Shown here piece by piece: positions 16,163 to 25,938 of a DNA stretch of 64,000 bases. Under the pieces are notes generated by a model. The model did not search any database and was not told the origin of the DNA. It saw only the letters and a program-made list of their open reading frames with translations. The stretch's first letter is position 1. The number at the start of each line of letters is the position of its first letter. A program made the translations under genes and the position numbers. Source of the stretch: Methylobacterium sp. J-090 (GTDB lineage Bacteria > Pseudomonadota > Alphaproteobacteria > Rhizobiales > Beijerinckiaceae); the NCBI RefSeq assembly GCF_022829345.1, contig NZ_JAKSXV010000031.1, positions 1-64,000 on the forward strand, given 5' to 3'.

Positions 16163-17236
16163 ATGTTGAGCGAGACCCATCCGACCCCGAGCCGGCGGAG
16201 CCTGACCCTGTCCGCCTGCCTCGCCGCCGCCCTTCTCCTGGCCGGGCCGGTTCTCCTGGCGGGGCCTGCTCTCCTGGCGGGGTCTGCCCGGGCCGACAGC
16301 GAATTGCTCAACGTCTCCTACGATCCGACGCGCGAGCTCTACAAGGACATCAACGCCGCCTTCAGCGCCGACTGGAAGGCCAGGACGGGCGAGACCGTGA
16401 CCGTGCGCGCCTCCCATGGCGGCTCCGGCTCGCAGGCCCGCACGGTGATCGACGGCATCCCGGCCGACGTGGTGACCCTCGGCATCCCCTCCGACATCGA
16501 CGCGATCAGTCGACTCGCCAAGAAGATCCCGGCCGACTGGCGCGCCAAGCTGCCGAACGAAGGCCTGCCCTACACCTCCACGGTGGTGTTCCTCGTGCGC
16601 AAGGGCAATCCGAAGGGCGTCAAGGACTGGGGCGACCTCGTCAAACCCGACGTCAAGGTCATCACCCCCAACCCCAAGACCTCGGCCGGCGGGCGCTGGA
16701 ACTTCCTCGCCGCCTGGGGCTACGCCTACGAGAAGGACGGCAAGAACGCCGACAAGGCCAATGCCTTCGTGGGCGAGCTCTACAAGAACGTGCCGGTCCT
16801 CGACACGGGCGCGCGCGGCTCCACGGTGACCTTCGCCCAGCGGGGCCTCGGCGACGTGCTGCCCACCTGGGAGAACGAGGCCTACCTCGTGTTCGACGAG
16901 TTCGGTCGCGACAAGTTCGACGTGGTGGTGCCGCCGACCTCCATCTACGCCGAGCCGCCCGTGGCCCTGGTGGAGGGGAATGTCGACAAGAAGGGAACCC
17001 GCAAACAGGCCGAGGCCTACCTCCAGTTCCTCTACTCGGACGCCGCCCAGGCGATCTTCGCCAAGCACCATTACCGGCCCCTCAACCGCGCCGCGGCGAA
17101 GCCCGAGCACCTGGCTCAGCTGCCCGAGCTGACGCTGTTCAGAATCGAGGATCTCCAGGGCAGCTGGGACGACATCCAGAAGAAGAACTTCGACAATGGC
17201 GGCCTGTTCGACCAACTGAGCAAGGCCGGGCGGTAA
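16163..17236 (+). CDS. sbp: Periplasmic sulfate-binding protein of the sulfate ABC importer
   Basis: 357 residues: signal peptide (about 1-44), then the sulfate/thiosulfate-binding fold. The family segments NVSYDPTRELY, SHGGSGSQA, ITPNPKTSAGGRWN and DTGARGSTVTF are all present; these form the anion pocket. It delivers sulfate to the CysTW/CysA transporter encoded next. The ATG at 16163 follows GAGAGGCG. The hydrophobic core of the signal peptide is made of a three-fold repeat (LLAGPV, LLAGPA, LLAGSA). The name cysP would be an alternative, but the motifs are closest to Sbp. Confidence 0.95.
   Translation: MLSETHPTPSRRSLTLSACLAAALLLAGPVLLAGPALLAGSARADSELLNVSYDPTRELYKDINAAFSADWKARTGETVTVRASHGGSGSQARTVIDGIPADVVTLGIPSDIDAISRLAKKIPADWRAKLPNEGLPYTSTVVFLVRKGNPKGVKDWGDLVKPDVKVITPNPKTSAGGRWNFLAAWGYAYEKDGKNADKANAFVGELYKNVPVLDTGARGSTVTFAQRGLGDVLPTWENEAYLVFDEFGRDKFDVVVPPTSIYAEPPVALVEGNVDKKGTRKQAEAYLQFLYSDAAQAIFAKHHYRPLNRAAAKPEHLAQLPELTLFRIEDLQGSWDDIQKKNFDNGGLFDQLSKAGR
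16233..16286 (+). repeat. Three tandem 18-bp units in the sbp signal peptide
   Basis: Units start at 16233, 16251 and 16269, each beginning CTCCTGGC and encoding six residues (LLAGPV, LLAGPA, LLAGSA). The array stays in frame, so unit gain or loss would change signal peptide length without breaking the gene. Confidence 0.8.
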
Positions 17237-17244
17237 CCGCCTTG

Positions 17245-17266
17245 CCCTCCCCCCCGCGGGGGAGGG
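17245..17266 (+). terminator. Hairpin between sbp and cysT
   Basis: Perfect 9-bp stem CCCTCCCCC / GGGGGAGGG with a 4-base loop, 8 bp after the sbp stop. No T tract follows. Hairpins in this position in binding-protein operons usually stabilise the upstream message or attenuate the permease genes, giving more binding protein than permease. Confidence 0.55.
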
Positions 17267-17292
17267 TTCGAAGACCAACGCAGGACCGTCCC

Positions 17293-18147
17293 ATGGCCCC
17301 ACCCCTCCGCCCGAGACGGCGCTTCCGGCAGCCGAGCGTCATTCCCGGCTTCGGCCTGACGCTCGGCTACACCCTCACCTGCCTCAGCCTCATCGTGCTG
17401 CTGCCGCTCGCCGCCCTCGTGGTTCGCGCCTCCGGGCTCGGGCTATCGGGCATCTGGGACGTCGCCACCGATCCCCGCGTGGCCTCGGCGCTCCGCGTCA
17501 GCTTCGGCGTCTCGGCGCTGGCAGCCCTCACCGCCTCGCTCTTCGGCTTCCTCGTCGCCTGGGTGCTGACCCGCTATCAGTTCCCCGGCCGCAAGATCGT
17601 CGACGCGGTGGTGGACCTGCCCTTCGCCCTGCCCACCGCCGTGGCCGGCATCGCGCTCGCCTCCCTCTACGCGCCGAACGGCCTCGTGGGTGCGCAGCTG
17701 GCGAAACTCGGCATCGAGGCCGCCTACACGCCGGTGGGCATCTACATCGCCATGGTGTTCATCGGCCTGCCGTTCGCCGTGCGGACCGTGCAGCCCCTCA
17801 TCGTCGAGATCGACAAGGAGATCGAGGAAGCCTCCGCCACCCTCGGGGCGGGCCGCCTCCACACCCTGACCCGGGTGGTGCTGCCGCCCCTGATCCCGGC
17901 CGTGCTCACGGGCTTCGCCCTCGCCTTCGCGCGCGGCGTCGGCGAGTACGGCTCGATCATCTTCATCGCCGGCAACCTGCCCTACGTCTCGGAGATCGCG
18001 CCGCTCCTCATCGTCATCAAGCTCTCAGAATTCGATTACGGCGGCGCCTGCGCCATCGCGACGATCATGCTCGGCATCTCGTTCGTCACCCTGCTCGCCA
18101 TCAACCTCATCCAGGCCTGGAGCCGCAGGAGATTCGGCTATGTCTGA
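17293..18147 (+). CDS. cysT: Sulfate ABC transporter permease CysT (CysU)
   Basis: 284 residues with six membrane segments. The permease coupling loop [26 protein letters not shown] is present, as in the CysT/CysW family. The ATG at 17293 follows CAGGA. It overlaps cysW by 8 bp, so the two permeases are probably translated in concert and form a heterodimer in the inner membrane. Confidence 0.95.
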   Translation: MAPPLRPRRRFRQPSVIPGFGLTLGYTLTCLSLIVLLPLAALVVRASGLGLSGIWDVATDPRVASALRVSFGVSALAALTASLFGFLVAWVLTRYQFPGRKIVDAVVDLPFALPTAVAGIALASLYAPNGLVGAQLAKLGIEAAYTPVGIYIAMVFIGLPFAVRTVQPLIVEIDKEIEEASATLGAGRLHTLTRVVLPPLIPAVLTGFALAFARGVGEYGSIIFIAGNLPYVSEIAPLLIVIKLSEFDYGGACAIATIMLGISFVTLLAINLIQAWSRRRFGYV

Positions 18148-19018
18148 GATCGCGACCGAACTGCCCCGGCAACAGCCGGCCAGCGTCATCACCGAGGGCG
18201 GCCTCGTGCGCGGCCTGCTCATCGCGGTGGCGATCGTCTTCCTCGCCCTGTTCCTCGTGCTGCCCCTGGTCACGGTGTTCGTCCAGGCCTTCGCCAAGGG
18301 CTGGGGCGCCTATCTCGCCGCCTTCCACGAGGCGGATGCCCACGCGGCCATCCGCCTGACCCTGATCACGGCGGCCATCGCCGTGCCGTTCAACCTCGTC
18401 TTCGGCATCATGGCCTCCTGGGCCATCGCCAAGTTCGAGTTCACGGGCAAGAACCTGCTCGTCACCCTCATCGACCTGCCGTTCTCGGTCTCGCCAGTGG
18501 TCTCGGGCCTGATCTACGTGCTCGTGTTCGGCTCGCAGGGGCTCATCGGCCCGTGGCTGCTGGAGCACGACATCCAGATCATCTTCGCGATCCCCGGCAT
18601 CGTGCTGGCGACGATCTTCGTCACCTTCCCGTTCGTCGCCCGCCAGCTCATCCCGCTCATGCAGGAGCAGGGCACCGCCGAGGAGGAAGCCGCGTTGACC
18701 CTCGGAGCGTCGGGCTGGCACGCCTTCCGGACGGTGACGCTGCCCAACATCCGCTGGGGGCTGCTCTACAGCGTGCTCCTCTGCAACGCCCGCGCGATGG
18801 GTGAATTCGGCGCGGTCTCGGTGGTCTCGGGCCACATCCGGGGCCTGACCAACACGCTGCCGCTCCACGTGGAGATCCTCTACAATGAGTACAACTTCGT
18901 TGCCTCTTTCGCCGTCGCCTCCCTCCTTGCCGGCCTCGCTCTTGTCACCCTCGGCCTCAAATCCCTCCTCGAATGGCGCTACGCCGGCGACATCGCGGCG
19001 TCCGGGCGCCGGCACTGA
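18140..19018 (+). CDS. cysW: Sulfate ABC transporter permease CysW
   Basis: 292 residues, six membrane segments after a 30-residue cytoplasmic start. The coupling motif [23 protein letters not shown] is clear. Its start overlaps the end of cysT, and its stop lies only 4 bp before the GTG of cysA. Partner of CysT in the sulfate channel. Confidence 0.95.
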   Translation: MSEIATELPRQQPASVITEGGLVRGLLIAVAIVFLALFLVLPLVTVFVQAFAKGWGAYLAAFHEADAHAAIRLTLITAAIAVPFNLVFGIMASWAIAKFEFTGKNLLVTLIDLPFSVSPVVSGLIYVLVFGSQGLIGPWLLEHDIQIIFAIPGIVLATIFVTFPFVARQLIPLMQEQGTAEEEAALTLGASGWHAFRTVTLPNIRWGLLYSVLLCNARAMGEFGAVSVVSGHIRGLTNTLPLHVEILYNEYNFVASFAVASLLAGLALVTLGLKSLLEWRYAGDIAASGRRH

Positions 19019-19022
19019 GCCG

Positions 19023-20069
19023 GTGACGGGCTCCACCGCCATCCGCGTCGAGAACCTGTCGAAGACCTTCGACACGGCCGCCGTCCTGCACGACCTCTCC
19101 CTCGACGTGCGGGCGGGCGAGCTGCTGGCGCTCCTCGGCCCCTCGGGCTCGGGCAAGACCACGCTCCTGCGCATCATCGCCGGCCTCGATTTCCCAGACC
19201 GCGGCCGCATCGTGTTCGGCGCCGAGGACGCGACGCGCCTCCCCGTGCAGCAGCGCGCCGTGGGCTTCGTGTTCCAGCACTACGCCCTGTTCAAGCACAT
19301 GAGCGTGGCCGACAACATCGCCTACGGGCTGAACGCCCGGAAGCGCTCCGAGCGCCCGGCCAAGGCCGAGATCAAGCGCCGCGTCGGCGATCTCCTCGAC
19401 CTCATCAAGCTCTCGGGCTTCGCCGACCGCTACCCCTCCCAGCTCTCGGGCGGCCAGCGCCAGCGCATCGCGCTCGCCCGGGCGCTCGCCGTGGAACCAC
19501 GGGTGCTCCTGTTGGACGAGCCGTTCGGGGCCCTGGACGCGCAAGTCCGAAAAGACCTGCGCCGCTGGCTGCGCGAGATCCACGACCGCACCGGCCAGAC
19601 CACGATCTTCGTCACCCACGACCAGGACGAGGCCCTGGAGCTTTCCGACCGCGTCGCCGTCCTGTCGCGCGGGCGCCTCGAGCAGATCGGGACGCCGGAC
19701 GAGGTGCAGGAAGCCCCCGTCTCGGCCACGGTCCTGAAGTTTTTGGGCGACACCATCGAGGTCGAGGCCATCGCCCAGGGCGGCGAGGTCCGGGTCGACG
19801 GCCGGCTCACGCCCGTCGTCGCGCCGCCCGGCCTCGTCGGCCCGGTCAAGCTCTATGCCCGGCCGTGGCAGTTGCAGTTCGCGGAAAGCCACGAGGCGCA
19901 CCTGCACGGCACCGTGCGCTCGTCCTACCGCAGCCAGGGCCGCCAGCGCATTGAGGTCGACCGGATCGAGGGCAAGACCGTGGTGGTCGAAGCCTCCGAC
20001 ACCGCCCGCCTGCCCGCCGGCCGCGCGGTCGGCCTGCGGATTCTCGCCGGACACGTCTTCGCCGGGTAG
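19023..20069 (+). CDS. cysA: Sulfate ABC transporter ATPase CysA
   Basis: 348 residues. Walker [10 protein letters not shown] at 39-47, signature LSGGQRQR at 141-148, Walker B LLLDEP at 162-167, the D-loop and the switch histidine in FVTHDQ all look intact; a TOBE-like regulatory domain occupies about 240-348. I chose the GTG at 19023 because the conserved start ([10 protein letters not shown]) follows it directly; an upstream ATG lies inside cysW and would add a serine/proline-rich tail. Energises sulfate import. Confidence 0.93.
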   Translation: MTGSTAIRVENLSKTFDTAAVLHDLSLDVRAGELLALLGPSGSGKTTLLRIIAGLDFPDRGRIVFGAEDATRLPVQQRAVGFVFQHYALFKHMSVADNIAYGLNARKRSERPAKAEIKRRVGDLLDLIKLSGFADRYPSQLSGGQRQRIALARALAVEPRVLLLDEPFGALDAQVRKDLRRWLREIHDRTGQTTIFVTHDQDEALELSDRVAVLSRGRLEQIGTPDEVQEAPVSATVLKFLGDTIEVEAIAQGGEVRVDGRLTPVVAPPGLVGPVKLYARPWQLQFAESHEAHLHGTVRSSYRSQGRQRIEVDRIEGKTVVVEASDTARLPAGRAVGLRILAGHVFAG

Positions 20070-20090
20070 GCCCCGGTGGTTTCCGGGGTT

Positions 20091-20181
20091 CGAAGGGCGA
20101 GCCCTTCGCGGGTCCAGGGCAGAGCCCTGGGGTCCTCGTCGCGCTTGCGCCCGACACCCGCCGAAGGGATGATCCCTTCGG
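20091..20181. repeat. Cluster of three REP-like hairpins after cysA
   Basis: Three successive perfect stems: CGAAGGGC/GCCCTTCG (20091-20108), CCAGGGC/GCCCTGG (20114-20130) and CCGAAGGGAT/ATCCCTTCGG (20161-20181). They lie between the convergent sulfate and sulfonate operons. Sequences of this shape are common intergenic palindromes in Methylobacterium; the third shares its ATCCCTTCGG arm with repeat family 2. Confidence 0.7.
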
Positions 20182-20208
20182 AATCCCGAGGCTACGCAGC
20201 GCAAACGA

Positions 20209-20235
20209 AAGGGCGAGGGAATGTCCCTCGCCCTT
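20209..20235. terminator. Strong bidirectional terminator between the cys and ssu operons
   Basis: Perfect 12-bp stem AAGGGCGAGGGA / TCCCTCGCCCTT with a 3-base loop, followed by TCTTTCCTT on the plus strand and preceded by AAACGA (TCGTTT on the minus strand). It lies between cysA and the convergent ssuA1 and should end both transcripts. Confidence 0.8.
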
Positions 20236-20268
20236 CTTTCCTTCAAGCCTTCGCGGGGCGCCGAAGGC

Positions 20269-21261
20269 TCAGGTGCCCGGTTTCCACACCGCGTCCGAGA
20301 CCACCAGGGGTTTCGGCAGCAACCCGAGACGGTGAAACGTATCGGCCACGGCCTGTTGGTCGGCCACCGTGCCGGCGTCGAGGGGCGTGACGCCGTAGGT
20401 GAGACGCTTGAGGGCCACCGTGAGGATGGGGGCCGGGATGCCCACCGAGGGCGCGAGCTCGGCCGCCACCGCGTCGGTGTTGTCCTTGGCCCAGGCGTCG
20501 ATGGTCGCGACCGCCGCCAGGGTGGTGTTGAGGACGGCGCGGTTGGCAGGCGCCTCGGCGAAGGGGCGGCGCGAGAGGTAGAACTGGCGGTTGGGCACGA
20601 GGCCCTCCCCGGTGACGAGGGTGCGCGCCCCCGTCGCCCGCTCGCCCGAGGCGAGGTAGGGGTCCCAGATCGCCCAGGCCTCGACGGAGCCGCGCGCGAA
20701 CGCGGCGGCCGCGTCGGCGGGCCCGAGGAACGCGAGCGTCACCGCGTCGTAGGGCACGCCCGCCGCCTCCAGGGCCCGCACGAGGAAGTAGTGGACGTTG
20801 GAGCCCTTGTTGAGGGCGATGGTCCGGCCGCGCAGGTCGGCCACGGTGCGGATCGGGCTGTCGGCGGCGACCAGAATGGCCTCGCCCCGCGGGGCGGCCG
20901 GCTCGTGGGCGACGTAGACGAGGTCGCGGCTCGCGGCCTGGGCGAAGATCGGCGGGGCCTCGCCGGCCGATCCGAGATCGATGGCCCCGGCGTTCAGCGC
21001 CTCCATCAGGGGCGGCCCCGACGGGAATTCCGACCAGGCGACGCGGTAGCCGAGCGGCTTCAGCCGCTCTTCCAGCAGGCCCTTGCCCTTGAGGAGCACG
21101 AGGGTGCCGTACTTCTGGTAGCCGATGCGGATCACCTTCTCGTCGGCGCGGGCCTGGAACGTGGTGAGCACGAGGACCGCGAGGGCGGCGGCGAACCACG
21201 CCCAACCTTGGAGTGGTGAGGCCTTCGGAACGGCGAGGGCACGGGTGGCGGCGCTTGGCAT
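20269..21261 (-). CDS. ssuA: Aliphatic sulfonate ABC transporter substrate-binding protein (first paralogue)
   Basis: 330 residues with an N-terminal signal (hydrophobic about 20-36, then ARADEK). The SsuA/taurine-binding fold is shown by IRIGYQKYGTLVLLKG, the GPPLMEALNAGAID segment, [10 protein letters not shown] and WAIWDPYLA. It should bind alkanesulfonates in the periplasm. Last gene of the ssu operon, separated from ssuD by about 220 bp that hold a palindromic repeat, so it may have its own promoter. About half of its motifs match the second SsuA at 24419-25360. Confidence 0.93.
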   Translation of the reverse strand: MPSAATRALAVPKASPLQGWAWFAAALAVLVLTTFQARADEKVIRIGYQKYGTLVLLKGKGLLEERLKPLGYRVAWSEFPSGPPLMEALNAGAIDLGSAGEAPPIFAQAASRDLVYVAHEPAAPRGEAILVAADSPIRTVADLRGRTIALNKGSNVHYFLVRALEAAGVPYDAVTLAFLGPADAAAAFARGSVEAWAIWDPYLASGERATGARTLVTGEGLVPNRQFYLSRRPFAEAPANRAVLNTTLAAVATIDAWAKDNTDAVAAELAPSVGIPAPILTVALKRLTYGVTPLDAGTVADQQAVADTFHRLGLLPKPLVVSDAVWKPGT

Positions 21262-21325
21262 GGGCGAGTGTCCTTGGGTTCGAGATCGGTTTGTCTCGAT
21301 CACCCCGGTCCCGACAGTCGCGACG

Positions 21326-21427
21326 GGCTCCCTCTCCTGGAAGGAGAGGGCTGGGGTGAGGTGTGCGAACTCTCCGAAAAGGTCACACACCTCACCCTGT
21401 CCCTCTCCTTCCAGGAGAGGGGACCCG
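21326..21427. repeat. Dispersed long palindromic repeat, family 1, copy 2
   Basis: Second copy of the element at 205-306, same orientation, with arms CTGGAAGGAGAGGG and GGGTGAGGTGTG pairing with their reverse complements and a loop of nearly identical sequence. It sits inside the ssu operon between ssuD and ssuA1, where the hairpin could lower or protect transcripts. Confidence 0.85.
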
Positions 21428-21456
21428 CGCCAGACCCACCTCGGTGTCCGAGACAA

Positions 21457-21468
21457 TCGAACGTTCGA
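21457..21468. promoter_or_regulatory. Perfect 12-bp palindrome TCGAACGTTCGA
   Basis: Located 12 bp from the ssuD stop codon, in the ssuD-ssuA1 gap. It shares the CGAACG/CGTTCG halves with the sulfate operon site at 16083-16100, although the half-site spacing differs (adjacent here, 6 bp there). A common sulfur regulator is possible but the shared 6-mers could be chance. Confidence 0.35.
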
Positions 21469-21480
21469 CAAAAAGAGTAA

Positions 21481-22644
21481 TCAGTGAGCCGACACTTGCC
21501 GGGTCGGCACGATGTCGTTGGCCATGACCTCGCCGAACGGGCCGTCGTTGCGGGCGTTGCTCGGCGCAACGCCGGTGGTGGCGCGCAAGGGGAGCTTCGG
21601 GAACACGAGTTCGGCGAAGCGGTAGGCTTCCTCGAGGTGCGGGTAGCCCGACAGGATGAAGCGGTCGATGCCGAGATCGATGTACTCCTTCATCCGGTCG
21701 GCCACCTGATCGGCCGAGCCGACGAGGGCGGTCCCCGCCCCCCCGCGCACGAGGCCGACGCCGGCCCAGAGGTTGGGCGAGACTTCGAGCTTCGTGCGGT
21801 CGCCGCCGTGGAGCGCCATCATCCGGCTCTGGCCGACGGAATCCTGGCGCTTGAGGGTGGCCTGGGCCCTGGCGATGGTGTCGTCGTCGAGGCGCGAGAT
21901 CAGGTTCTCGGCAGCATGCCAAGCCTCGCCCTCGGTCTCGCGGACGATGACGTGCAGACGGATGCCGTAGGAGAATTTTTTGCCCCTGCGATCGGCGGCC
22001 TCGCGCGCCCTGGCGATCTTCTCGGCCACCCCGGCGGGCGGCTCGCCCCAGGTCAGGTAGACCTCGCAATGCTCGGCCGCGACCTCGATGCCGGCGGGGG
22101 AGGACCCGCCGAAGTAGAGCGGCGGATAGGGCTTCTGCACGGGCGGGAAGATCACCCGGCCCTCCTCGACCTTGAGGTGTTTCCCTTCGTAGCTGATGGT
22201 CTCGCCGGACAGGAGGCCGCGCCAGATGTGCAGGAACTCGTCGGTGACGACGTAGCGCTCGTCGTGGTCGAGGAACACGCCGTCGCCGCGCAGCTCCACC
22301 GGGTCGCCGCCCGTGACCACGTTGATGAGGAGCCGCCCGTCGGAGATCCGGTCGAGGGTCGCGGCCATGCGGGCGGCCACGGCCGGTTCCTGCAGGCCGG
22401 GGCGCACGGCGACGAGGAAGCGCAGGCGCTGGGTCAGGGGGGCCAGCGCCGAGGCCACCACCCAGGAATCCTCGCACGAGCGGCCCGTGGGCAGGAGCAC
22501 GCCGTAATAGCCGAGTTCGTCCGCGGCCTGGGCGATTTGGCGGAGATACGGCAGGGTGACGGCCCGCGCGCCTTCCTGGGCGCCGAGGTAGCGGCCGTCG
22601 CCGTGGGTGGGCAGGAACCAGAGGACATCGGTCTGACCGGTCAT
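21481..22644 (-). CDS. ssuD: FMNH2-dependent alkanesulfonate monooxygenase
   Basis: 387 residues, a bacterial luciferase-like flavin monooxygenase that cleaves the C-S bond of alkanesulfonates, releasing sulfite and an aldehyde. The family start ([15 protein letters not shown]), GRSCEDSW, the INVVTGGDP flavin segment, YFGGSSPAG and the mobile-loop arginine region are present, and the length is typical (about 380). It needs reduced FMN from SsuE, encoded at the head of the same operon. Confidence 0.95.
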   Translation of the reverse strand: MTGQTDVLWFLPTHGDGRYLGAQEGARAVTLPYLRQIAQAADELGYYGVLLPTGRSCEDSWVVASALAPLTQRLRFLVAVRPGLQEPAVAARMAATLDRISDGRLLINVVTGGDPVELRGDGVFLDHDERYVVTDEFLHIWRGLLSGETISYEGKHLKVEEGRVIFPPVQKPYPPLYFGGSSPAGIEVAAEHCEVYLTWGEPPAGVAEKIARAREAADRRGKKFSYGIRLHVIVRETEGEAWHAAENLISRLDDDTIARAQATLKRQDSVGQSRMMALHGGDRTKLEVSPNLWAGVGLVRGGAGTALVGSADQVADRMKEYIDLGIDRFILSGYPHLEEAYRFAELVFPKLPLRATTGVAPSNARNDGPFGEVMANDIVPTRQVSAH

Positions 22645-22676
22645 GGAGAAGGCTCCGAAATGGGGGTGGGCGCGGC

Positions 22677-23537
22677 TCAGGCCGGCGCGTGATTCTGAAG
22701 GAGATGGTCGAGGATGCGGCCTTCGAGGGCCGCGAGATCCGGATCGCCGCGCCGGCGCGGGCGGGGCACCTCGACCTTCACGTCGAAGGCGATATGCCCG
22801 TTCTCGACGACGAGGATGCGGTCGGCCATGGCCACGGCCTCGGCGACGTCGTGGGTGACCAACAGAGCGGTGAACCCCTGCGCCCGCCAGATCCCCTCGA
22901 TCATCGCCTGCATGTCGATGCGGGTGAGGGCGTCGAGGGCTCCCAGGGGCTCGTCGAGGGCGAGGAGGCCGGGACGCGAGACGAGGGCGCGGGCGAGCGC
23001 CACGCGCTGGCGCTGGCCGCCGGACAGGGTGGCGGGCCAGTTGGCCGACTTGTCGGAGAGGCCGACTTCGGCGAGCGCGCTCTGCGCGCGCGCGCGGCGC
23101 TCGGCCCTGGTGCCGGATTCCCCCAAGCCCACCGCGACGTTGTCCACCACCTTGGCCCAGGGCAGGAGGCGCGGCTCCTGGAACATGATGCGCTTCGGGG
23201 CCGGGCGCACGGCGTCGGATTCGAGGACGACGCGGCCGGCGCTGGGCTGCTCCAGGCCGAGGATCAGCCGCAGCAGGGTGCTCTTGCCGCAGCCCGAGCG
23301 GCCGACGACGGCGACGAACTGTCCGGCCGGGATGTGGAGGTCGAGGCCGGTGATCACCGTGTTGCCGTCGAAGGACTTCGACAGGTCGCGGACGGTGACG
23401 GCGAGGCCGCCCATGGCCGCGGCCTCGGGCGTCCGGGCGCGGGGAACCGGCCCCTTCGCAGGTCGGTCGGTGGGCTTCCGGACCGGTGCGATTTCAGGTG
23501 CGGCGGCATCGTGGGCGCGCAGGGCGGTGGCGATCAT
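22677..23537 (-). CDS. ssuB: Aliphatic sulfonate ABC transporter ATPase
   Basis: 286 residues. An N-terminal extension of about 40 residues precedes the ATPase core: Walker [10 protein letters not shown] at 79-87, Q-loop in [10 protein letters not shown], signature LSGGQRQR at 171-178, Walker B LLALDEP and the histidine in LVTHD. Typical of SsuB/TauB. Works with SsuC to import sulfonates. The ATG at 23537 is about 47 bp after ssuC. Confidence 0.93.
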   Translation of the reverse strand: MIATALRAHDAAAPEIAPVRKPTDRPAKGPVPRARTPEAAAMGGLAVTVRDLSKSFDGNTVITGLDLHIPAGQFVAVVGRSGCGKSTLLRLILGLEQPSAGRVVLESDAVRPAPKRIMFQEPRLLPWAKVVDNVAVGLGESGTRAERRARAQSALAEVGLSDKSANWPATLSGGQRQRVALARALVSRPGLLALDEPLGALDALTRIDMQAMIEGIWRAQGFTALLVTHDVAEAVAMADRILVVENGHIAFDVKVEVPRPRRRGDPDLAALEGRILDHLLQNHAPA

Positions 23538-23584
23538 GGCCAGGTTTCCGTGGATGTTCTGATCAGGTTGAGCGAGGCGGCGCC

Positions 23585-24412
23585 TCAGACGGTCCGGTAG
23601 GCCGGGTTCCAGGCCAGACACGTGCGCTCGAGCCAGCGGGTGAGCACGTCGGCGAGCTTGCCGAGGCCGGCGTAGATCACGATGGCGAGGACCACGACGT
23701 CGACGAGCATGAACTCCCGCGCCTGCATGGCCATGTAGCCGAGCCCGGAGGAGGCCGAGATGGTCTCGGCGACGATGAGGGTGAGCCACATGATGCCGAG
23801 CGCGTAGCGCAGGCCGACGAAGATCGACGGCAGGGCACCGGGCAGCACCACCCGGGTGAACAGGCTGAACGACGACAGCCCGTAGACCCGGCCCATCTCC
23901 ACGAGTTGCGGGTCGACGGAGCGGATGCCGTGCAGCGTGTTGGCGTAGACGGGGAAGAACACGCCGAGCGCCACGAGGAAGAGCTTGGCTTCCTCGCCGA
24001 TGCCGAACCACAGGATCACCAGGGGGATGAGGGACAGGTGGGGCACGTTGCGCACCATCTGCACGGTGGTGTCCGTGAGTCGGTCGGAGGCGCGCGACAG
24101 GCCGTTGGCGAGGCCGAGGGCGAAGCCGATGCCGCCGCCGACGGCGAACCCCGCCAGCGCCCGCAGGGTGCTGACCCAGAGGTTGGCCCAGAGTTCGCCG
24201 GTGCGGCCGAGCTGCCAGCCCGCCGCGATCACGTCCAGCGGAGCCGGCATGAACCGGGTCGAGACGAGGCCGGCGGAGCTCGCCGCCTGCCAGCCGAGGA
24301 CGATGCCTAGCGGCAGGAGCCAGGGTGTGAGGCGCTGGGTGGCGCCGTCGAGGAGGGGGGCGAGGGTACGGGGCGCGGAGGCTCGGAAATCCGAGATGGG
24401 GGAACGTGCCAT
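23585..24412 (-). CDS. ssuC: Aliphatic sulfonate ABC transporter permease
   Basis: 275 residues with six membrane segments. The coupling motif [29 protein letters not shown] region matches SsuC/TauC. The start ATG at 24412 is 6 bp after the stop of the second ssuA gene. Forms the membrane channel with SsuB. Confidence 0.93.
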   Translation of the reverse strand: MARSPISDFRASAPRTLAPLLDGATQRLTPWLLPLGIVLGWQAASSAGLVSTRFMPAPLDVIAAGWQLGRTGELWANLWVSTLRALAGFAVGGGIGFALGLANGLSRASDRLTDTTVQMVRNVPHLSLIPLVILWFGIGEEAKLFLVALGVFFPVYANTLHGIRSVDPQLVEMGRVYGLSSFSLFTRVVLPGALPSIFVGLRYALGIMWLTLIVAETISASSGLGYMAMQAREFMLVDVVVLAIVIYAGLGKLADVLTRWLERTCLAWNPAYRTV

Positions 24413-24418
24413 GACATG

Positions 24419-25360
24419 TCAGCCGTTGGGGGGTGCCGCCCACACCGCGTCGGAGACGCGGATGGGCTTCGGGATCAGGCCGGCGGCGTGGAAGCGGTCG
24501 GCGATGGCCTGCTGCTCGGCCACGAGTTCGGGCGTCACCGGGCCGATGACGTAGTCCGTACGGGCGACGGCGCGCTCGGTGGCCGCGAGGGGGACGCCGG
24601 TGCCGCGCGACAGGATCGCCGCCACATCGTGGCGATTGGCTTCGCACCAGGTCGCCACGTCGGAGAGCGCCGCGATGGCGGCCTTCACGATCCGGGGTTG
24701 GGCCTGCGCCACGGTGCGGTTGGCGAGGAAGAAGTTGTTGGGCCGGGCGATGTCCGTCGCGAGAGCCAGGACGCGCACGCCGGGACGCCCCTGCGCGATG
24801 GCGAAATAGGGGTCCCAGATGGCCCAGGCGTCGACCTGGCCGCTGACGAACGCGGCCGCCGCATCCGCCGGCGCCAGGGTCACGGGGACGATGTCGGCGT
24901 AGGTCAGGCCGGCCTTGGCCAGGGCCGCCAGGGTGAGGTTGTGGGCGCTCGACGCTTTCGCGAAGGCGACGCGCTTGCCCTTGAGATCGGCCAGCGCGCG
25001 GATCGGTGAATCTTCCGCCACCAGGATCGCGGCGCCCGAGCCCGCCGCACCTTGCGCCGCCGCGTAGACGAGATGGCAGCCCGCCGCCTGGGCGAAGATC
25101 GGCGGGGCGTCGCCGGTCTGGCCGAAATCGATGCCGCCGAGGTTGAGCGCTTCGAGGAGCGGCGGCCCGAACGAGAACTCGGTCCAACCGACGCGGTATC
25201 CGAGGGGTTTCAGGCGCGCCTCAAGGACGCCCTGCTGCTTGGCGACGACGAGGATGCCGTTCTTCTGGTAACCGATGCGGAACACGGGGTCGGCCGCCCG
25301 GGCGGGCCGGGCCGCGGCGGCGGCGAGGCCCGTCGCCAGGAGGGTGCGCCGGTCGATCAC
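24419..25360 (-). CDS. Aliphatic sulfonate ABC transporter substrate-binding protein (second paralogue)
   Basis: 313 residues. The N-terminus [12 protein letters not shown] with Arg-Arg and a hydrophobic stretch could be a Tat or Sec signal. SsuA motifs are clear ([51 protein letters not shown]). Its ATG overlaps the ssuE stop by four bases. Two SsuA paralogues served by one permease and ATPase pair could widen the range of sulfonates taken up. Confidence 0.92.
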   Translation of the reverse strand: MIDRRTLLATGLAAAAARPARAADPVFRIGYQKNGILVVAKQQGVLEARLKPLGYRVGWTEFSFGPPLLEALNLGGIDFGQTGDAPPIFAQAAGCHLVYAAAQGAAGSGAAILVAEDSPIRALADLKGKRVAFAKASSAHNLTLAALAKAGLTYADIVPVTLAPADAAAAFVSGQVDAWAIWDPYFAIAQGRPGVRVLALATDIARPNNFFLANRTVAQAQPRIVKAAIAALSDVATWCEANRHDVAAILSRGTGVPLAATERAVARTDYVIGPVTPELVAEQQAIADRFHAAGLIPKPIRVSDAVWAAPPNG

Positions 25361-25938
25361 CGGGCGGCTCCGGCCACGGCGCGGACGGGCTCGCGCGCCG
25401 CCGAGGCGTGGATGAGCTGGCTCGCGAGCTGGCCGGCGGCCTCGGCGACGCGCGCGCGCACGCCGGGATCGGTGAGGGCGCCGTCGGTGAAGTCGGCATC
25501 CGACGCGTAGACGGCGGTGGGCAGGGCCAGCGCCCCGAAGAATCCGAACAGGGGCCGGAAGGCGTGCTCGACCACGAGGGCGTGGCGGGCGCCGCCGCCC
25601 GTGGCGACGATGGCTACGGGCTTGCCCGTCAGCGCCGTGGGATCGACGAGGTCGAACAGGTGCTTGAACAGGCCCGTATAGGCACCCTTGTAGACCGGGG
25701 AGCCGACGATGAGAGCGTCCGCCCCCTCAATGGCCTCGACGATGCGGCGGGCCGGCAGGGACAGGTCCTGGCGCGACCAGGCGGCGCCGAGGGCGGCACC
25801 GGCATCGACCATGTCGAACAGCTGGATCTCGGCCTGGATCCGCGTCTCGGTCTGCGCCGCGACCGCCTCGACGAGGCTGCGCGTCTTCGAGGGACGCTGC
25901 AGGTTCGCGCTGAAACCGACGATGCGGGGACGTGTCAT
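25357..25938 (-). CDS. ssuE: NAD(P)H-dependent FMN reductase of the sulfonate pathway
   Basis: 193 residues of the flavodoxin-like SsuE/MsuE family. Visible motifs: the phosphate loop near FSANLQRPSKTRSL, GSPVYKGAYTGLFKHLFD around residues 80-96, and ATGGGARHA. It supplies FMNH2 to SsuD. First gene of the operon ssuE-ssuA2-ssuC-ssuB-ssuD-ssuA1, overlapping the next start by four bases (ATGA). Confidence 0.93.
   Translation of the reverse strand: MTRPRIVGFSANLQRPSKTRSLVEAVAAQTETRIQAEIQLFDMVDAGAALGAAWSRQDLSLPARRIVEAIEGADALIVGSPVYKGAYTGLFKHLFDLVDPTALTGKPVAIVATGGGARHALVVEHAFRPLFGFFGALALPTAVYASDADFTDGALTDPGVRARVAEAAGQLASQLIHASAAREPVRAVAGAAR

Noticed and set aside
18885..19022. ATG start for cysA inside cysW
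   Set aside because: It would add 46 serine/proline-rich residues not seen in CysA; the GTG at 19023 gives the expected N-terminus.
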